This document shows positions 17,945 through 26,664 of a DNA stretch of 64,000 bases, piece by piece. Position 1 is the stretch's first letter. Every line of letters starts with the position of its first letter. The stretch covers positions 907,001 through 971,000 of the forward strand of contig NZ_CP149510.1 of the NCBI RefSeq assembly GCF_040126305.1, written 5' to 3'. The notes beneath the pieces are model-generated. The model was not told where the DNA came from, searched no databases, and worked only from the letters and a program-made list of their open reading frames with translations. Source of the DNA: Pararhizobium sp. A13. Lineage in GTDB: Bacteria; Pseudomonadota; Alphaproteobacteria; Rhizobiales; Rhizobiaceae. Both the position numbers and the translations under genes were made by a program.

Positions 17945-18766
17945 ATGGCTACGATCACCACCAAGGACGGAACTGAAATCTTCTACAAGGACTGGGGCAG
18001 CGGTCAGCCGATCCTGTTTTCGCATGGATGGCCGCTTTCGGGCGACGCCTGGGAAGCGCAGATGCTGTTCTTCGGTCAGAACGGCTACCGCGTCATCGCC
18101 CATGACCGCCGCGGCCACGGCCGTTCCTCCCAGCCCTGGGACGGCAACAATATGGACCAGTATGCCGATGATCTGGCCGGGCTGATCGAAAAGCTCGACC
18201 TCAAGGACCTGATCATGATCGGCCATTCGACCGGCGGCGGCGAAGTCGCCCACTATATCGGCCGCCACGGCACGCGCCGCGTTGCCAAGGTCGTGCTGGT
18301 CGGCGCCGTGCCGCCGCTGATGCTGAAAACGGACGCCAACCCGGAAGGCACGCCGATCGAGGCCTTCGACGGCATCCGCAAGGGCACGGCCGAAGATCGG
18401 TCGAACTTCTTCCTCAATCTGACCATGCCGTTCTACGGCTTCAACCGCGACGGCGCGACGGTCAATGCCGGCCTGCGCGAAAGCTTCTGGCTGCAGGGCA
18501 TGATGGGCGGCATCAAGGGCCACCATGATTGCATCCACGAATTCTCCGAGGTCGACTACACCGAGGACCTGAAGAAGATCGACGTTCCGACCCTCTTCAT
18601 CCATGGCGATGACGACCAGATCGTGCCGATCGCCGCTGCTGCCGAAAAGGCCGTGAAGATTGTGAAGATTGGTACGCTCAATGTCTACAAGGGCAGCGGC
18701 CATGGTCTTGCCCAGGTCGAGCCGGACCGCTTCAACGCTGATGTTCTGGACTTCATCAAGTCTTGA
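17945..18766 (+). CDS. Alpha/beta hydrolase, non-haem chloroperoxidase type
   Basis: This 273-residue enzyme belongs to the cofactor-free haloperoxidase/esterase branch of the alpha/beta hydrolases. The nucleophile elbow is [10 protein letters not shown] (Ser about 98), the acid is in [11 protein letters not shown] (Asp about 225) and the His in [12 protein letters not shown] (about 254). The start of the chain, [20 protein letters not shown] followed by [10 protein letters not shown], is characteristic, with the oxyanion-hole His-Gly-Trp. In vivo it is probably an esterase or lactonase; perhydrolysis is a side reaction. ATG 17945 follows AAGAG. No operon partners. Confidence 0.92.
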   Translation: MATITTKDGTEIFYKDWGSGQPILFSHGWPLSGDAWEAQMLFFGQNGYRVIAHDRRGHGRSSQPWDGNNMDQYADDLAGLIEKLDLKDLIMIGHSTGGGEVAHYIGRHGTRRVAKVVLVGAVPPLMLKTDANPEGTPIEAFDGIRKGTAEDRSNFFLNLTMPFYGFNRDGATVNAGLRESFWLQGMMGGIKGHHDCIHEFSEVDYTEDLKKIDVPTLFIHGDDDQIVPIAAAAEKAVKIVKIGTLNVYKGSGHGLAQVEPDRFNADVLDFIKS

Positions 18767-18801
18767 ATTTACGTGAGCCAACGGGCAGGGTTTTGAATGC
18801 T

Positions 18802-18917
18802 CCTCATAGCCGCCTTGTGGCGGGTATCCAGCGCGCCCAAGTCCTTGGGCGCAAAAGACTCTTTTCACGCGATCGACATCGCGTGACTGGATTACCGGCA
18901 CAAGGCCGATAATGAGG
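18802..18917. repeat. RIME-like intergenic mosaic repeat, copy 1
   Basis: This element begins CCTCATAG and ends TAATGAGG, so its ends are inverted repeats. It contains the shared internal blocks CTTGTGGCGGG, a palindrome GCGCCCAAG/CTTGGGCGC, GCAAAAGACTC, and CGTGACTGGAT. The same blocks recur at 20810-20930 and 31581-31748. The organisation (two internal palindromes, terminal CGTCAT-like repeats) is that of rhizobial RIME elements. Confidence 0.7.
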
Positions 18918-18950
18918 TGAACCAAAACTGGCCTCCCAAAACACCAAAAA

Positions 18951-18972
18951 CCCGGCTGCAGGGACAGCCGGG
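18951..18972 (-). terminator. Bidirectional terminator between hydrolase region and small secreted protein gene
   Basis: CCCGGCTG (18951-18958) pairs with CAGCCGGG (18965-18972). The minus strand continues with TTTTTGG, so it terminates the minus-strand gene at 19004-19180; TTTT also follows on the plus strand. Confidence 0.75.
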
Positions 18973-19003
18973 TTTTCAGGGAGGAAGTCAGAAACAGCGG
19001 CGC

Positions 19004-19180
19004 TTATTCGCAGACGCGGATCTTCTTGATGATCACGTTGCCGTAATAGTCGTAGGTCTTGACCTTCTTGATGAAGCAATAGGGCTGGCAGTCGTCGCTG
19101 TAATAGCCGGCCTGCGACGGGGCGGCGAAGGAAACAGCAGTGATGGCAGCGACAGCGGCGGTCAAAACGAACTTGCGCAT
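19004..19180 (-). CDS. Small secreted Cys-containing protein (58 aa), unknown
   Basis: The ATG at 19180 follows AAGGAGAGACCCAT, a strong ribosome site. The N-terminus is a classic signal peptide (MRKFVLTAAVAAITAVSFAA, cleavage after Ser-Gln-Ala about residue 24). The mature 34 residues are Tyr/Lys-rich with three Cys (residues 31, 35 and 57) and end IIKKIRVCE. I do not recognise the family, though similar short exported proteins recur in rhizobia. It has its own terminator (18951-18972) and an EcfG-like promoter candidate upstream, suggesting a stress-induced monocistronic gene. Confidence 0.7.
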   Translation of the reverse strand: MRKFVLTAAVAAITAVSFAAPSQAGYYSDDCQPYCFIKKVKTYDYYGNVIIKKIRVCE

Positions 19181-19242
19181 ATGGGTCTCTCCTTGAGATC
19201 TTGTTTGGATGAGCCTCCCTCATCCAGTGACCCGACTATTCC

Positions 19243-19267
19243 ACGCCCCAGGCGCCCGCGCTGTTCC
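19243..19267 (-). promoter_or_regulatory. EcfG-like promoter candidate for the small secreted protein
   Basis: On the minus strand GGAAC is followed after 17 bp by CGTG, close to the alphaproteobacterial general stress (EcfG) promoter GGAAC-N16/17-CGTT with one mismatch in the -10. It lies about 60 bp upstream of the ATG at 19180. Confidence 0.3.
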
Positions 19268-19462
19268 GGATGGAACAGGATTTGCTAAACTTCAGGATTT
19301 GGATTTTCCGGCAAAGAGAAGCATGTCCAGTGTGGCCCGCAAGGTTGCGGAAACGGATCGGATCAGTTTGCGCATGGTTCTTTCCATCGGCAGAACCGGA
19401 AGACATGCCCGGCCAAGGCAGAATCCCACGCTCCAGCTAGCAGCGCCTGTTCCGGCAGGAAC
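19261..19462. other. Two GTTCC-N4-GGAAC palindromes and a possible 27-aa ORF
   Basis: The 392-bp gap 19181-19572 has no clear long gene. It holds CTGTTCC-GGAT-GGAACAG (19261-19278, perfect) and GTTCC-GGCA-GGAAC (19449-19462), 186 bp apart. Between them a minus-strand ORF 19292-19375 (27 codons, MRKLIRSVSATLRATLDMLL and a short tail) follows GGAAAGAACC; it could be a micro-gene but has no other support. Confidence 0.35.
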
Positions 19463-19572
19463 TGAATTCTGCGCACAATTCTTTCCAAAACCGCATTTTC
19501 CTTGAACGGAAGTTGCGTTAAGAACGCGCCAACATCTGACAAGCCCACCCTTCGACTTAAAAGGAATGCCCC

Positions 19573-20685
19573 ATGACAGTGCGCAGTCTTTTCCTTCTCC
19601 CCGGCGACGGCATCGGCCCCGAAGCCATGGCGGAAGTCCGCAAAATCATCGCCCATATGAACGCCGAGATGGGGGGCGGCTTCACCACGGACGAAGGTCT
19701 GGTCGGCGGCAGCGCCTACGACGCCCATGGCGCGGCGATTTCCGACGCGGACATGGCAAAGGCGATGGCGGCGGACGCCGTTCTGTTCGGCGCCGTCGGC
19801 GGCCCGAAGTGGGATGACGTTCCCTATGAAGTGCGCCCGGAAGCCGGCCTGCTGCGCCTGCGCAAGGATATGGAACTGTTTGCCAACCTGCGCCCGGCGA
19901 TCTGCTACCCGGCGCTGGCCAATGCTTCTTCGCTGAAGGCCGAGCTGGTCGAAGGCCTCGATATCCTGATCGTGCGCGAACTGACCGGTGGCGTCTATTT
20001 CGGCGAACCGAAAGAGATCATCGATCTCGGCAATGGCCAGAAGCGCGGCATCGACACGCAGGTCTATGACACCTACGAGATCGAGCGCATCGCCGGCGTC
20101 GCCTTCGAACTGGCACGGACCCGGCAGAACCGCGTCTGCTCGATGGAGAAGCGCAACGTCATGAAGTCGGGCGTGCTCTGGAACCAGGTGGTGACGGCGA
20201 CGCACAAGGCCAAATATTCCGACGTGCAACTGGAACACATGCTGGCAGACGCTGGCGGCATGCAGCTGGTCCGTGCGCCAAAGCAGTTCGACGTGATCGT
20301 CACCGACAACCTGTTCGGCGACATGCTGTCGGACGTTGCCGCCATGCTGACCGGCTCGCTCGGCATGCTGCCGTCGGCTTCGCTCGGCGCTCCGGATGCC
20401 AAGACCGGCAAGCGCAAGGCGCTGTACGAGCCGGTCCACGGCTCGGCGCCGGACATTGCCGGCAAGGGCATCGCCAACCCGATCGCCATGATCGCCTCGT
20501 TTGCCATGTGCCTGCGTTATTCCTTCAACCTGGTGACGGAAGCCGACAATCTGGAGAAGGCGATCGCCAACGTGCTCGACAAGGGCATCCGCACCGGCGA
20601 CATCATGGCCGACGGCGCCCGCAAGGTCGGCACAACCGAGATGGGCGATGCGATTTTGGCCGAGTTCAAGGCGCTTTCGGCGTAA
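19573..20685 (+). CDS. leuB: 3-isopropylmalate dehydrogenase
   Basis: LeuB oxidatively decarboxylates 3-isopropylmalate with NAD+. The 370-aa protein begins [21 protein letters not shown]. Typical landmarks are [40 protein letters not shown], the metal-site Asp residues in [15 protein letters not shown], and [23 protein letters not shown] terminator follows at 20715. Confidence 0.98.
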   Translation: MTVRSLFLLPGDGIGPEAMAEVRKIIAHMNAEMGGGFTTDEGLVGGSAYDAHGAAISDADMAKAMAADAVLFGAVGGPKWDDVPYEVRPEAGLLRLRKDMELFANLRPAICYPALANASSLKAELVEGLDILIVRELTGGVYFGEPKEIIDLGNGQKRGIDTQVYDTYEIERIAGVAFELARTRQNRVCSMEKRNVMKSGVLWNQVVTATHKAKYSDVQLEHMLADAGGMQLVRAPKQFDVIVTDNLFGDMLSDVAAMLTGSLGMLPSASLGAPDAKTGKRKALYEPVHGSAPDIAGKGIANPIAMIASFAMCLRYSFNLVTEADNLEKAIANVLDKGIRTGDIMADGARKVGTTEMGDAILAEFKALSA

Positions 20686-20714
20686 GGCCTTGCGTCAGTA
20701 TCAACTGTATGGAA

Positions 20715-20749
20715 CGGCACCCGAATCCTGAAGGTTCGGGTGCCGCTTT
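20715..20749 (+). terminator. Rho-independent terminator of leuB
   Basis: CGGCACCCGAA (20715-20725) pairs with TTCGGGTGCCG (20735-20745), an 11-bp stem with a 9-nt loop, followed by CTTTGTTTG. Confidence 0.85.
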
Positions 20750-20809
20750 GTTTGCTGGGCTTGATTATTCATCAAGAGAACCACAGCTTTCCAGGAGACG
20801 CTTCCCTAA

Positions 20810-20930
20810 CTCCGTCATTCCTGTGCTTGTCACAGGAATCCAGCCGCGCGACGTCTGTCGCGTGAAAGAGTCTTTAGCGGCGCAGACGCGCCGCTGCTGG
20901 ATCCCCGCCACAAGGGCGAGGATGACGGAG
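20810..20930. repeat. RIME-like intergenic mosaic repeat, copy 2
   Basis: The element is bounded by CTCCGTCAT and ATGACGGAG. Internally it has the palindrome GCGGCGCAGACGCGCCGC and the GGATCC-CCGCCACAAGGGCGAGG block shared with copy 3 and, more weakly, with copy 1. It sits between leuB and the first PAP2 gene. Confidence 0.75.
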
Positions 20931-20978
20931 AGGAGGGGAGCGCCGCGTAAAACACCCGGTCCTCGGGAAAGGCAATTC

Positions 20979-21659
20979 ATGAACCGGCCGCTCTCCTCAT
21001 CCCTCTGGCTGCTGCTGGCGACGATCATTCTGGTCGCCGCACTATTGCCCTTCGACGGCCTCATCTCCCAACGCGCGCAGGCCCTGCCGCCCGCGATTGT
21101 CGCCTTCAACGAGCGGATCACCGATTTCGGCACGTTCGCCTGGATGATCTATGGCTCCGGCTCGATCGCCATCATCGCCTATATCCTGCACCGGGTTTTC
21201 CGCAGCGCCGGGTTTTCCTCGAAAACGAAGACCGCGTGGCGGCTGGCGCTCTATTTCCTCGTGACGATCGGCAGCGCCAGCGCGCTGGTGCATTTCCTCA
21301 AATTCGTGATCGGGCGGGCGCGACCGGAGCTGTTCCTGGAGTATGGCGCCTATAGCCTGACGCCCTTTGCGCATGATGGGCTGTTCGAGAGTTTTCCCTC
21401 CGGCCATTCGGCGGCGGTCGGCTCGTTCTTCGGCGCCTTTGCCATGCTCGCGCCTCGCCTGCGCGTCCTCTTCGCGCTCGGCGCACTGACGATCGGTATC
21501 ACCCGTGTCGTTGTCGGCGCCCATTATCCGAGCGACGTGGCGGCCGGGCTGCTGCTTGGTCTCTGGGTCGCCCTGATGATTGCCTTCGTCTTTGCGCGGC
21601 AGAACTGGCTTTTCCGGCTGGACGAGAAGGGTTGGCCGCGGCCGAAAGTGTCGCCGTGA
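20979..21659 (+). CDS. PAP2-family membrane phosphatase, first of two
   Basis: This is an integral membrane lipid phosphatase of the PAP2 type. All three signature motifs are present: KFVIGRARPELF (motif 1), FESFPSGHSAAVGSF (motif 2, His) and TRVVVGAHYPSDVAAG (motif 3, catalytic His). Five to six hydrophobic segments are seen, beginning SLWLLLATIILVAALLPF. ATG 20979 is chosen because it starts the first helix; the frame upstream is repeat sequence. Likely substrates are undecaprenyl pyrophosphate or lipid A/phosphatidate phosphates; I cannot decide. A homologue follows immediately. Confidence 0.87.
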   Translation: MNRPLSSSLWLLLATIILVAALLPFDGLISQRAQALPPAIVAFNERITDFGTFAWMIYGSGSIAIIAYILHRVFRSAGFSSKTKTAWRLALYFLVTIGSASALVHFLKFVIGRARPELFLEYGAYSLTPFAHDGLFESFPSGHSAAVGSFFGAFAMLAPRLRVLFALGALTIGITRVVVGAHYPSDVAAGLLLGLWVALMIAFVFARQNWLFRLDEKGWPRPKVSP

Positions 21660-21772
21660 TGCAACATCGGCGCCTTGTTGCATATCGGTCAAACAGATGT
21701 GATCTCGCTGTAACACGGCGATAATAAACCCTCCGCGGCAGCAAGGCCGGCGGACGGGGGCGTATCGGGATC

Positions 21773-22549
21773 ATGGACACATTGCTCGCGGCTTGCGGGA
21801 TAAGGCCGAGATCGGCCGAAACCCGGTGTCTGGCCCTTATCAATCCGCTCTATCATTTCTGTTGCCTGAACCTCATCTTCATTGCCTTCACACTTTTCGA
21901 CACCTGCGTTGCCGCCGCCGGGCGCTTCCCTGAGCTGGCGATCGAATTCGGGCAGACATTTACCCATGTCGGCAAATCCGGCTGGATCCTGTGCATTGCC
22001 GGCTACGTATTCCTCGCAGGATTTGCCACACTGAGGAAAAGCGCATCGGGCAAGGCGGCTGCCGTGGCACAGATGCTCACGGCGGCGGCGGCCTATGTCT
22101 TTCTCACGGTTGCCCTATCCGGCCTTGCTGCCAATGTCCTGAAGCGGGTGATCGGCCGCGCCCGGCCGCAATTCTTCGAGCAGGAGGGGATTTTGAGCTT
22201 TTCACCCTTCGCCAACAATGCCGCCTATGAAAGTTTTCCCTCCGGCCATGCGACGACCGCAGCGGCGCTTTTCGTGGCGCTGGCCTTGCTGATGCCGTCG
22301 CTGCGTGCACCACTTCTCATCGCCGGCATCTGGGTCGGGCTGGCGCGGGTGATCGTTGGCGCCCATTACCCAAGCGACGTGATCGCCGGGCTGGCGCTTG
22401 GCGCCTGGTTCGCCCTGGCGGTCGCCACCCATTTCGCCCGCAACGGCATTCTCTTCACCATCAACGCTGCCGGCTGGCCGGAAACCCGATATGCGAGCTC
22501 CGCTACGGAGCCGCAAGCAACCGGAGCACTGGCAACCGATCAACCATGA
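21773..22549 (+). CDS. PAP2-family membrane phosphatase, second of two
   Basis: This second PAP2 protein shares the motif set with its neighbour: KRVIGRARPQFFE, YESFPSGHATTAAALF and ARVIVGAHYPSDVIAG. The N-terminal half differs, with helices at about residues 25-50, 70-85 and 100-120. Short C-terminal segments of both proteins also match (FARNGILF / FARQNWLF and GWPE / GWPR), so the two look like an old tandem duplication. Possible lipid A or isoprenoid-pyrophosphate phosphatase. Weak ribosome site before ATG 21773 (GGGGGCGTATCGGGATC). Confidence 0.87.
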   Translation: MDTLLAACGIRPRSAETRCLALINPLYHFCCLNLIFIAFTLFDTCVAAAGRFPELAIEFGQTFTHVGKSGWILCIAGYVFLAGFATLRKSASGKAAAVAQMLTAAAAYVFLTVALSGLAANVLKRVIGRARPQFFEQEGILSFSPFANNAAYESFPSGHATTAAALFVALALLMPSLRAPLLIAGIWVGLARVIVGAHYPSDVIAGLALGAWFALAVATHFARNGILFTINAAGWPETRYASSATEPQATGALATDQP

Positions 22550-22554
22550 AAAAA

Positions 22555-22578
22555 CCCGGCACCAGGGGAGGTGCCGGG
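22555..22578 (-). terminator. Rho-independent terminator of the MFS gene
   Basis: CCCGGCACC and GGTGCCGGG form a perfect 9-bp stem with a 6-nt loop; the minus strand continues TTTTTTC. It lies between the converging PAP2 and MFS genes. Confidence 0.88.
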
Positions 22579-22603
22579 CTCAGTTGGCGGGGGGAAGTGT
22601 GGA

Positions 22604-24490
22604 TCAGTTCATCGCGTGGATGTCGCGATCCTTCGTTTCGGGCAGGAAGAGCATGCCGATCACCAGCGTGATGCCGGCAAACACGATCGGGTACCAGAGA
22701 CCGTAGTAGATATCGCCCTGGGCAGCGCTCATCGCAAACGCCGTTGCCGGAAGCAGACCACCGAACCAGCCGTTGCCGATATGGTAGGGCAGGGACATCC
22801 CGGTATAGCGGATGCGGGTCGGGAAGAGCTCGACCAGAAGCGCTGCGATCGGGCCGTAGACCATCGTCACATAGATGACGAGCACGGTGAGCACGGCGAT
22901 GATGGTGACCCAGTTGACGCGGGCGGGATCGGCCACCATGGCGAAGGTGCCGCCCTTGGCCACCGTATAGACCGGCATTTCGGTGACGCCGGCGGCTTCT
23001 TCCGCCGTCAAGAGCTTGGCCGCGACCAGCTGCTCAGCCGTCATCGTTGCCTTCTCGCCGCCGCGAACGGCTGCGGCATCGAGCGCCAGCTCGGGATTGG
23101 CGGCAACGAAGCCGTCAAGCTTGCTTTCCGGAACCTTGGCAGCGGCACGAACCAACGGATAGCCGCTGGCCTGGAGCGCCATGTTGACCTGCTTTTCAAA
23201 GGCGCCGCCCATGGCCTTGGCCTTGTCGCCCGCGGCAACTGCATCGTAGCCACTGATGGTTGCATCGCCGATCTTGACCGTGGCAGCCGAGCCGGCCGAA
23301 CCGGCAACGACGTCATAGGGCACGGAATTGCGCGTCAGGAACGAGGTCGCGATATCGCAGGATGTCGTGAACTTCGCCGTGCCGGTGGGGTTGAACTGGA
23401 ATTTGCAGTCTCCCGGAGCGGCAGTGACGGTGGCGCGGATGGTCTGCTGGGCTTCTGCCAGTGCCGGGTTGCCGGCCCAGGTCAGCGTCTTGAACAGCGG
23501 GAAGTACGTCAGCATGGCGAGCAGCAGGCCGGCCATGATGATCGGCTTGCGCCCGATCTTGTCCGACAGCCAGCCAAAGAAGACGAAGAAGCCGGTGCCG
23601 AGGAGCAGCGAAGCCGCAACCATCAGGTTGGCCGACTGGCCATCGACCTTGAGGATGTTCTGCAGGAAGAACAGCGCATAGAACTGGCCGGAATACCAGA
23701 CGACCGCCTGGCCGACGACGGCACCGAACAGAGCGAGCAGCGCGATCTTGGCATTTTTCCACTGGCCGAAGGCTTCGGTCAGCGGCGCCTTGGAGCCCTT
23801 GCCCTCTTCCTTCATCTTCTTGAAGGCCGGCGATTCGTTCATCTTCAGACGAATCCAGACGGAGACGCCGAGCAGGATGCAGGAGAGCAGGAACGGAATG
23901 CGCCAGCCCCAGGCCGCGAAGGCCTCCTTGCCGAGGATCATCTGCACGGTGACGATGACCACCAGCGACAGGAACAGGCCGAGCGTCGCCGTCGTCTGGA
24001 TCCACGAGGTGAAGTAGCCCCGTTTGCCCTGCGGCGCGTGTTCGGCCACATAGGTCGCAGCACCGCCATATTCGCCGCCGAGCGCCAGGCCCTGCAGCAT
24101 GCGCAGCGCGATCAGGAGGATCGGAGCGGCGATGCCGATGGACGCGGCACCGGGCAGGATACCGACGAGGAAGGTCGATAGACCCATGATCAGGATGGTG
24201 ACGAGGAAGGTATATTTGCGGCCGACGAGATCGCCGAGGCGGCCGAACACCAGCGCGCCGAACGGACGCACCAGGAAGCCTGCTGCAAAAGCGAGCAGGG
24301 CGAAGATGTTGCGGGTGGTTTCAGGATACTGCGAAAAGAAGGTTGCGCCGATATAGATAGCCAGCGAACCGTAGAGATAGAAGTCGTACCACTCGAAGAT
24401 CGTACCGAGCGAAGAGGCGAAAATCACCTTCTTCTGCTCGCCTGTCATGGGGGCGGCTTTTGGCCCGCCCATTGCTGCAATATCTGCCAT
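22604..24490 (-). CDS. MFS transporter, metabolite:H+ symporter (MHS) type, with large insert
   Basis: This carrier resembles the ProP/KgtP/ShiA branch of the major facilitator superfamily. It starts MADIAAMGG, then SSLGTIFEWYDFYLYGSLA in helix 1, GRLGDLVGRKYTF (motif A) after helix 2, GLALGGEYGGAATYVAEHAP around helix 4-5, and SDKIGRKPIIMAG in the second half. At 628 aa it is about 180 aa longer than usual: residues about 337-524 form a hydrophilic, Ala-rich insertion with a Cys pair (DCKFQF...TTSCD) between two C-half helices. The C-terminal FLPETKDRDIHAMN is normal. ATG 24490 is preferred; an upstream frame extension lacks support. Substrate unknown; dicarboxylates or betaines are typical. 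Confidence 0.88.
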   Translation of the reverse strand: MADIAAMGGPKAAPMTGEQKKVIFASSLGTIFEWYDFYLYGSLAIYIGATFFSQYPETTRNIFALLAFAAGFLVRPFGALVFGRLGDLVGRKYTFLVTILIMGLSTFLVGILPGAASIGIAAPILLIALRMLQGLALGGEYGGAATYVAEHAPQGKRGYFTSWIQTTATLGLFLSLVVIVTVQMILGKEAFAAWGWRIPFLLSCILLGVSVWIRLKMNESPAFKKMKEEGKGSKAPLTEAFGQWKNAKIALLALFGAVVGQAVVWYSGQFYALFFLQNILKVDGQSANLMVAASLLLGTGFFVFFGWLSDKIGRKPIIMAGLLLAMLTYFPLFKTLTWAGNPALAEAQQTIRATVTAAPGDCKFQFNPTGTAKFTTSCDIATSFLTRNSVPYDVVAGSAGSAATVKIGDATISGYDAVAAGDKAKAMGGAFEKQVNMALQASGYPLVRAAAKVPESKLDGFVAANPELALDAAAVRGGEKATMTAEQLVAAKLLTAEEAAGVTEMPVYTVAKGGTFAMVADPARVNWVTIIAVLTVLVIYVTMVYGPIAALLVELFPTRIRYTGMSLPYHIGNGWFGGLLPATAFAMSAAQGDIYYGLWYPIVFAGITLVIGMLFLPETKDRDIHAMN

Positions 24491-24657
24491 TTCGTTCGTC
24501 CTCCACTCAAAAACGGCTGGTGCGCATCCTCGGTTGCGTCCGGATCCTCCCAGATCCGACGCGGATTGCGTCATGAGAACAAAATGGCAGAAAACCTCCG
24601 GAGGCGGCAGAGATGCTTTGGGATTATGACTTTAGTCGAATGCCGTCTGATGCGGCC

Positions 24658-25974
24658 TCAGGCCCGCAGCGCAGAGGCGGGCGACTGCCGGTAAGCGAGG
24701 AGGGCCGGTACGAGCGCGAGGCCCGCGGCAAAAAGCGCGATCGCGGCCGCGCTTGCCAGATCTTCCCGGGCAAAACCGACCGGCAGTGCGACCCCGCTTT
24801 CACCGGAGAAAAGCCCGGAGAGGATTCTGGCCGCGCCGTAACCGATGGCGAAGCCCAGGAGGATGCCTGCGGCGACCAGCACGAAAAGCTCGAGCCAGAC
24901 GATCGCAAGAACCGCCGATTGCGGCGCGCCAAACGCGCGGAGCGCACCGATCTGGCGGCGGCGCTGGCCGATATGGATGACGGTGACCAGCAGCACGGCG
25001 GCGGCAACAAGAATCTGCGCGCCGACCGCGACGGCTGACAGAACACGTTTGGCATCGCCAAGCGTCGCGTAGAGATTGGTCAGCACCTCGCCGGGAAAGA
25101 CGGCGAGCGTGCCGTTGCCGCGATAGTCCTGGCGCAGCTTGTAGGCGTCGGCGATCGTCTTGGGCTTGACTAGAATGGCTGGAAGCCCGGGCGCTTCGGC
25201 CGTCCATGCTTCGTCGAGGGGAGCGGCTGGGTCGATATGCCCGTGCTCGTGAGCATGCGGTTCATGGCCGACCGCAACCTCTTCCGCGTGCTCGTGGGCG
25301 TGAACCGCTTCATCCGGGTGTGCGCCTTCCGGCTCGGTGACATGCTCTTTTTCCGCATCCTCATGCGTATCTTCGCCCATTCCATGCAGGCTCCAGACGG
25401 ACTGGATGGGTACGAGGATCGCCCGGTCCCAGGAGGTGCCGGTCGGCGCCATCCGGCCGATGATGCTATAGGCGAGCTCCGTATGGGTTTCCCCGCCGAG
25501 TTCTGCAAGGCCATGCGTGGGCTTCACCGCATAGCCGAGCGGCAGTTTCACGGCAGAACCGACGACGGCTTCACCGGCACTCGCAAAGACCCGTCCTTCC
25601 GCCAGGGCCGAGAGATTGCCCGCAAGCACCGAAGACGTTCCGACGATCGGATAGCCGGAGAAGGAATCTCCGAAACCGACCGGTGCCGCCCAGGAGACAC
25701 GCGGATCGGCGGAGAGTTTCGACAGCACATTGCCCGGCATCAGCGGCAGCGGCGAAGGCTGGAGGAAGACCGAGGAGAGCAGCAGTTGCGTCTCGCTGCC
25801 GGGCGCACCGACAACCAGATCAAACTTGTCGGCGGCACGCGCGCTGCCGAGACGAAGGGCCCGTTCCTGCAGCGTTACCGCCACGCCGAGCGCTGAGGCA
25901 AACGCGATCAGAAGCACGACGACGATCGAACCGGCCCAGAGACGGCGAAGATCAGCAAGGATAAAACCGGTCAT
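24658..25974 (-). CDS. ABC transporter permease (FtsX/MacB-like) with His-rich loop
   Basis: The protein has the FtsX topology: one N-terminal helix (SIVVVLLIAFASALGVAV), a large periplasmic domain, then three C-terminal helices (VGAQILVAAAVLLVTVIHIG, LELFVLVAAGILLGFAIGY, ASAAAIALFAAGLALVPALL). Residues about 196-247 of the periplasmic domain hold a stretch of at least twelve His alternating with Glu/Ala, suggesting metal, probably zinc, binding. The start overlaps the ATPase stop by 4 bp. With the ATPase and the exported protein it forms a three-gene operon, not a typical lipoprotein exporter. Confidence 0.83.
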   Translation of the reverse strand: MTGFILADLRRLWAGSIVVVLLIAFASALGVAVTLQERALRLGSARAADKFDLVVGAPGSETQLLLSSVFLQPSPLPLMPGNVLSKLSADPRVSWAAPVGFGDSFSGYPIVGTSSVLAGNLSALAEGRVFASAGEAVVGSAVKLPLGYAVKPTHGLAELGGETHTELAYSIIGRMAPTGTSWDRAILVPIQSVWSLHGMGEDTHEDAEKEHVTEPEGAHPDEAVHAHEHAEEVAVGHEPHAHEHGHIDPAAPLDEAWTAEAPGLPAILVKPKTIADAYKLRQDYRGNGTLAVFPGEVLTNLYATLGDAKRVLSAVAVGAQILVAAAVLLVTVIHIGQRRRQIGALRAFGAPQSAVLAIVWLELFVLVAAGILLGFAIGYGAARILSGLFSGESGVALPVGFAREDLASAAAIALFAAGLALVPALLAYRQSPASALRA

Positions 25975-26660
25975 GCCGCCTTCTCCCGGCGCGGAAGATC
26001 GACCGTTATCCTCCCGCCCGCAAGGGTGATGCAGCGATCCAGACGGCCGGTCAGCCGCGGATCATGGGAAATGACGATCAGCGTGCTGTCATTGCTGACG
26101 GAAAGGTCGATCAGGAGGCGAGCGACCGCATCACCGCTTTCGCTGTCAAGGCTTGCCGTCGGTTCGTCGGCCACCAGCACTCCCGGCTTGCGCAGGAGCG
26201 CGCGGGCAATCGCCACGCGCTGCATCTCGCCGCGCGACATGGTCTCGATTTTCTGATCCGCGCGGCAAAGCCCGACGGCATAGAGGAGCATCATCGCCCG
26301 ATCCCTGTCACCCGGCTTCAGGGCGCGCGACAGGCGGGCGGGAAGCAGAATGTTGTCGACGGCGCTCAAGCCCGGAAACAGATGGAAGTCCTGCATGACG
26401 ATGCCGACATGGGCGCCACGCCAGCGATCGCGGCTGCGCTCGGACAACGTCACGATGTCGGTTTCACCCCAGGTGATCGAACCGGCACGCACACGTTCCA
26501 GCCCGGTGATGATATTGACCAGCGTACTCTTTCCCGAACCGGACGCGCCGGTGATCGCCACCCGGTTCCCGGCGGCGATGGAAAGGCTCGGAATATCGAG
26601 GACGGGAGCCGACAGGCCCGGAAAGGAAACGGAAATCGTGTTGAGCTCGAGCGACAACAT
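25971..26660 (-). CDS. ABC transporter ATP-binding protein (LolD/MacB-like)
   Basis: This 229-residue ATPase has Walker A (GASGSGKST), Q-loop (MQDFHLFPGLS), signature (SRGEMQRVAIARALL), Walker B (VLVADEPTASLD) and switch His (IVISHDPR). It belongs to the MacB/LolD clade that drives FtsX-type permeases. ATG 26660 (MLSLELNTISVSFPG) gives the normal N-terminus; the frame is open upstream only because it overlaps the preceding gene. It pairs with the His-rich permease immediately downstream (4-bp overlap). Confidence 0.9.
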   Translation of the reverse strand: MLSLELNTISVSFPGLSAPVLDIPSLSIAAGNRVAITGASGSGKSTLVNIITGLERVRAGSITWGETDIVTLSERSRDRWRGAHVGIVMQDFHLFPGLSAVDNILLPARLSRALKPGDRDRAMMLLYAVGLCRADQKIETMSRGEMQRVAIARALLRKPGVLVADEPTASLDSESGDAVARLLIDLSVSNDSTLIVISHDPRLTGRLDRCITLAGGRITVDLPRREKAA

Positions 26661-26664
26661 CCGG

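Noticed and set aside
19323..19505. 60-codon plus-strand ORF between the small secreted gene and leuB
   Set aside because: No ribosome site, no signal or motif, and it crosses the GTTCC palindrome; unlikely to be coding.
22571..24181. 536-codon frame antisense to the MFS transporter
   Set aside because: Arg/Gly/Asp-rich shadow frame without recognisable features.
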